NCBI GenBank assembly: GCA_964572475.1
Contig: CAZNEZ010000076.1
Location: forward strand, 1 to 6,661
Direction: 5' to 3'
From: CAZNEZ01 sp964572475
Lineage (GTDB): Bacteria; Bacillota; Clostridia; Lachnospirales; Lachnospiraceae
DNA: 6,661 nt
The translations under genes were made by a program, and so were the position numbers. Below the pieces are notes generated by a model that worked only from the letters and a program-made list of their open reading frames with translations, was not told the origin of the DNA and ran no database searches. This document shows, in pieces, positions 5,460-6,661 of the stretch; the stretch's first letter is position 1; each line of letters opens with the position of its first letter.

Positions 5460-5905
5460 TTATTCCTCATTTCTATCGTTATCTTTCTATAATCAAATCC
5501 GTTATCAAGATTCTTTTCTATTGTAATATTAAATGCATTCTCTGGAATCAATTCTTTAATAATTTCAGCCCATTCAATCAGGCATACACCATCTCCAAAG
5601 AAATAATCTTCATAACCAATCTCGTCCATCTCACTAATATCGCCTATTCTGTATACATCAAAATGATAGAAGGGCATTCTACCCTCCTCATATACCTGAA
5701 CGATTGTAAATGTAGGACTGTTAATGGGTTCTTTTATTCCCAGACCAGTTGCAAATCCCTGTGTAAATACTGTCTTACCTACTCCCAGGTCTCCATTTAG
5801 ACAAATAATCTCTCCTGCATTAGCTTTTTTACCAAGTTCAACGCCTAAATTGAATGTTTCTTCAGCTGAAAATGACTCTATAATATTAGAATTTTCTAAT
5901 AACAT
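5456..5905 (-). CDS. tsaE: tRNA t6A biosynthesis ATPase TsaE (YjeE)
   Basis: TsaE is the P-loop ATPase whose ATP hydrolysis resets the TsaB-TsaD complex between rounds of t6A synthesis. The 149-residue protein is full length and shows the Walker A loop GDLGVGKT (38-45), the SPTFTIV switch-like block (63-69), HFDVYRI (81-87) and CLIEWAE (108-114), whose Glu-Trp pair is conserved in the family. The ATG has GAGG ten bases upstream (5916-5919), a slightly long spacing. It is the first gene of the cluster, separated from the YcxB-like gene by an intrinsic terminator and a 129-base gap. The only visible promoter candidate (5954-5981) is weak. Confidence 0.96.
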   Translation of the reverse strand: MLLENSNIIESFSAEETFNLGVELGKKANAGEIICLNGDLGVGKTVFTQGFATGLGIKEPINSPTFTIVQVYEEGRMPFYHFDVYRIGDISEMDEIGYEDYFFGDGVCLIEWAEIIKELIPENAFNITIEKNLDNGFDYRKITIEMRNK

Positions 5906-5953
5906 TTTGGGTATACCTCACACTTTGATTTTAATTCTTAATTTTGCCTGCAT

Positions 5954-5981
5954 ACTATAACTGTCTTTTATAAATAGATAA
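5954..5981 (-). promoter_or_regulatory. Weak candidate promoter of the tsaE cluster
   Basis: On the minus strand TATAGT (5954-5959, five of six -10 bases) is preceded after 16 bases by TTATCT (5976-5981, three of six -35 bases). It is the best match in the gap between the terminator at 6016-6061 and the tsaE start, where a cluster promoter is expected. The poor -35 leaves it uncertain. Confidence 0.3.
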
Positions 5982-6015
5982 TTACTCAGGTTTGTGTATT
6001 GTAAACTTGTGAGTG

Positions 6016-6061
6016 AAAAACAAAACTTGCACTATTATTTAATTCTAATATGCCTTGCAAG
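6016..6061 (-). terminator. Intrinsic terminator of the YcxB-like gene
   Basis: On the minus strand an outer stem CTTGCA/TGCAAG (6056-6061 with 6026-6031), an asymmetric internal loop, an inner stem TATTA/TAATA (6046-6050 with 6033-6037) and then TTTTGTTTTT (6016-6025). The TAA stop codon of the YcxB-like gene (6035-6037) lies in the inner stem, so the terminator overlaps the end of the gene. It marks the boundary with the tsaE cluster. Confidence 0.65.
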
Positions 6062-6538
6062 ACAGTTTTTATTGATAATGGTTCTAAAATCAGCCATATC
6101 CCCACCTACGTCTTCTCTTGGAATAATAAATGCTCTAATCTTAGTTAAGTATATGAAAACACATTTCTTCGTGCTTGTAATCTTTTTAATCTCGTCCCAT
6201 CTAACTTGAAGTTCGTCATCATTCTGCTTAATATAGATTCCAGATGAATTAATAACATACTCAAACGGATCAGAAAAGCTCTTATTCTTTTTAACCTGCT
6301 GTTTTGCTTTGCTCTTAAGCATAAGGGGCTGAACTACAGTAAATAGTAATGCAGTTACTAATAATACTACTTTATACTGTATTCTAATAACCTCTGAGTT
6401 AAGGGACATAATAAATGCCGATAGCGCGCACAAACTAATAATAATTCCTATGTATCCACTAAATGAAGAATAAGTATGATGCATTAGGAAATTAAATAAG
6501 TGTTTATCTGATAATTTTACTTTTAATTTTACTTCCAT
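6035..6538 (-). CDS. Two-helix membrane protein, YcxB-like
   Basis: A 167-residue protein with a short N-terminal segment, two hydrophobic helices (about 27-46 and 55-74), a basic stretch KSKAKQQVKKNK (75-86) and a soluble C-terminal domain. The domain has DPFEYVINSSGIYIK (90-104), the strand QVRWDEIKKITSTK (111-124) and RAFIIPREDV (134-143). That layout is typical of the YcxB-like family of Bacillota, whose function is unknown. The C-terminal part is expected in the cytoplasm by the positive-inside rule. The start has a modest upstream AAAGG and a good promoter at 6571-6599. It has its own promoter and terminator, so it is transcribed separately from the tRNA-modification cluster. The family assignment is from layout and conserved phrases and is moderately sure. 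Confidence 0.75.
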   Translation of the reverse strand: MEVKLKVKLSDKHLFNFLMHHTYSSFSGYIGIIISLCALSAFIMSLNSEVIRIQYKVVLLVTALLFTVVQPLMLKSKAKQQVKKNKSFSDPFEYVINSSGIYIKQNDDELQVRWDEIKKITSTKKCVFIYLTKIRAFIIPREDVGGDMADFRTIINKNCLARHIRIK

Positions 6539-6570
6539 AATAAATCCAGCCTTTCATAATTGAATAGCTT

Positions 6571-6599
6571 ATTCTAACATAGAAATTTTATTTTGTACA
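6571..6599 (-). promoter_or_regulatory. Promoter of the YcxB-like gene
   Basis: On the minus strand -35 TGTACA (6594-6599, four of six bases), a 17-base spacer ending in TGT, and -10 TAGAAT (6571-6576), forming an extended TGn -10. It lies 32 bases before the ATG at 6538. The remaining 62 bases to the right edge are AT-rich and show no gene or other clear signal. Confidence 0.6.
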
Positions 6600-6661
6600 C
6601 CTATCGGCATAGAGATTTCTTTTATTTTAATATTTATTATATGCTTAGTTTTCGCCAAACA

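Noticed and set aside
5375..5800. A 141-residue plus-strand open frame opposite tsaE and tsaB
   Set aside because: It lies fully antisense to two well-supported, overlapping genes, has low-complexity hydrophobic content and no convincing ribosome site.
1..6661. CRISPR arrays, insertion sequences, phage genes, toxin-antitoxin or defence genes
   Set aside because: No regularly spaced repeats, transposase, terminal inverted repeats or defence domains are visible on either strand; the region is core housekeeping.

Overview
The window is AT-rich, with short intergenic gaps, Shine-Dalgarno sites of the GGAGG/AAGGA type and TTGACA/TATAAT-type promoters. This suggests a low-GC member of the Bacillota. 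The gene set (tsaE-tsaB-rimI, a DUF6715-like anchored protein, a small Cys4 protein, tsaD, ispD, CCA-less tRNA genes) fits the Clostridia and most likely the Lachnospiraceae. That placement rests on protein family recognition, not on a database search. Every supported gene lies on the minus strand, so transcription runs from high to low coordinates.

From right to left: a promoter (6571-6599) drives a single gene for a two-helix YcxB-like membrane protein, closed by an intrinsic terminator that contains its stop codon (6016-6061). Next comes a compact eight-gene cluster: tsaE, tsaB (ATGA overlap), rimI (12-base gap), a small putative zinc protein, rnz (RNase Z), a membrane-anchored DUF6715-like protein, tsaD (8-base overlap) and ispD. 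A probable internal promoter precedes rnz. No terminator is visible after ispD.

Beyond ispD is a 218-base spacer with a strong promoter, a 5'-terminal hairpin and a second promoter. It is followed by two tandem serine tRNA genes, anticodons UGA then GGA, both without an encoded CCA. At the left edge a third strong promoter with A-tracts points out of the window. Its leader resembles the start of a ribosomal RNA operon.

Most of the cluster serves tRNA. TsaB, TsaD and TsaE form the t6A37 machinery, together with a TsaC/Sua5 enzyme not seen here. RNase Z trims the 3' ends of CCA-less tRNAs such as the two encoded here. RimI is a protein N-acetyltransferase commonly found with tsaB. IspD belongs to the MEP isoprenoid pathway, which also supplies the prenyl donor for i6A37, expected on both serine tRNAs. 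I found no clearly new system. The least explained parts are the spacer RNA between ispD and the tRNAs, the 85-residue Cys4 protein and the DUF6715-like protein coupled to tsaD.
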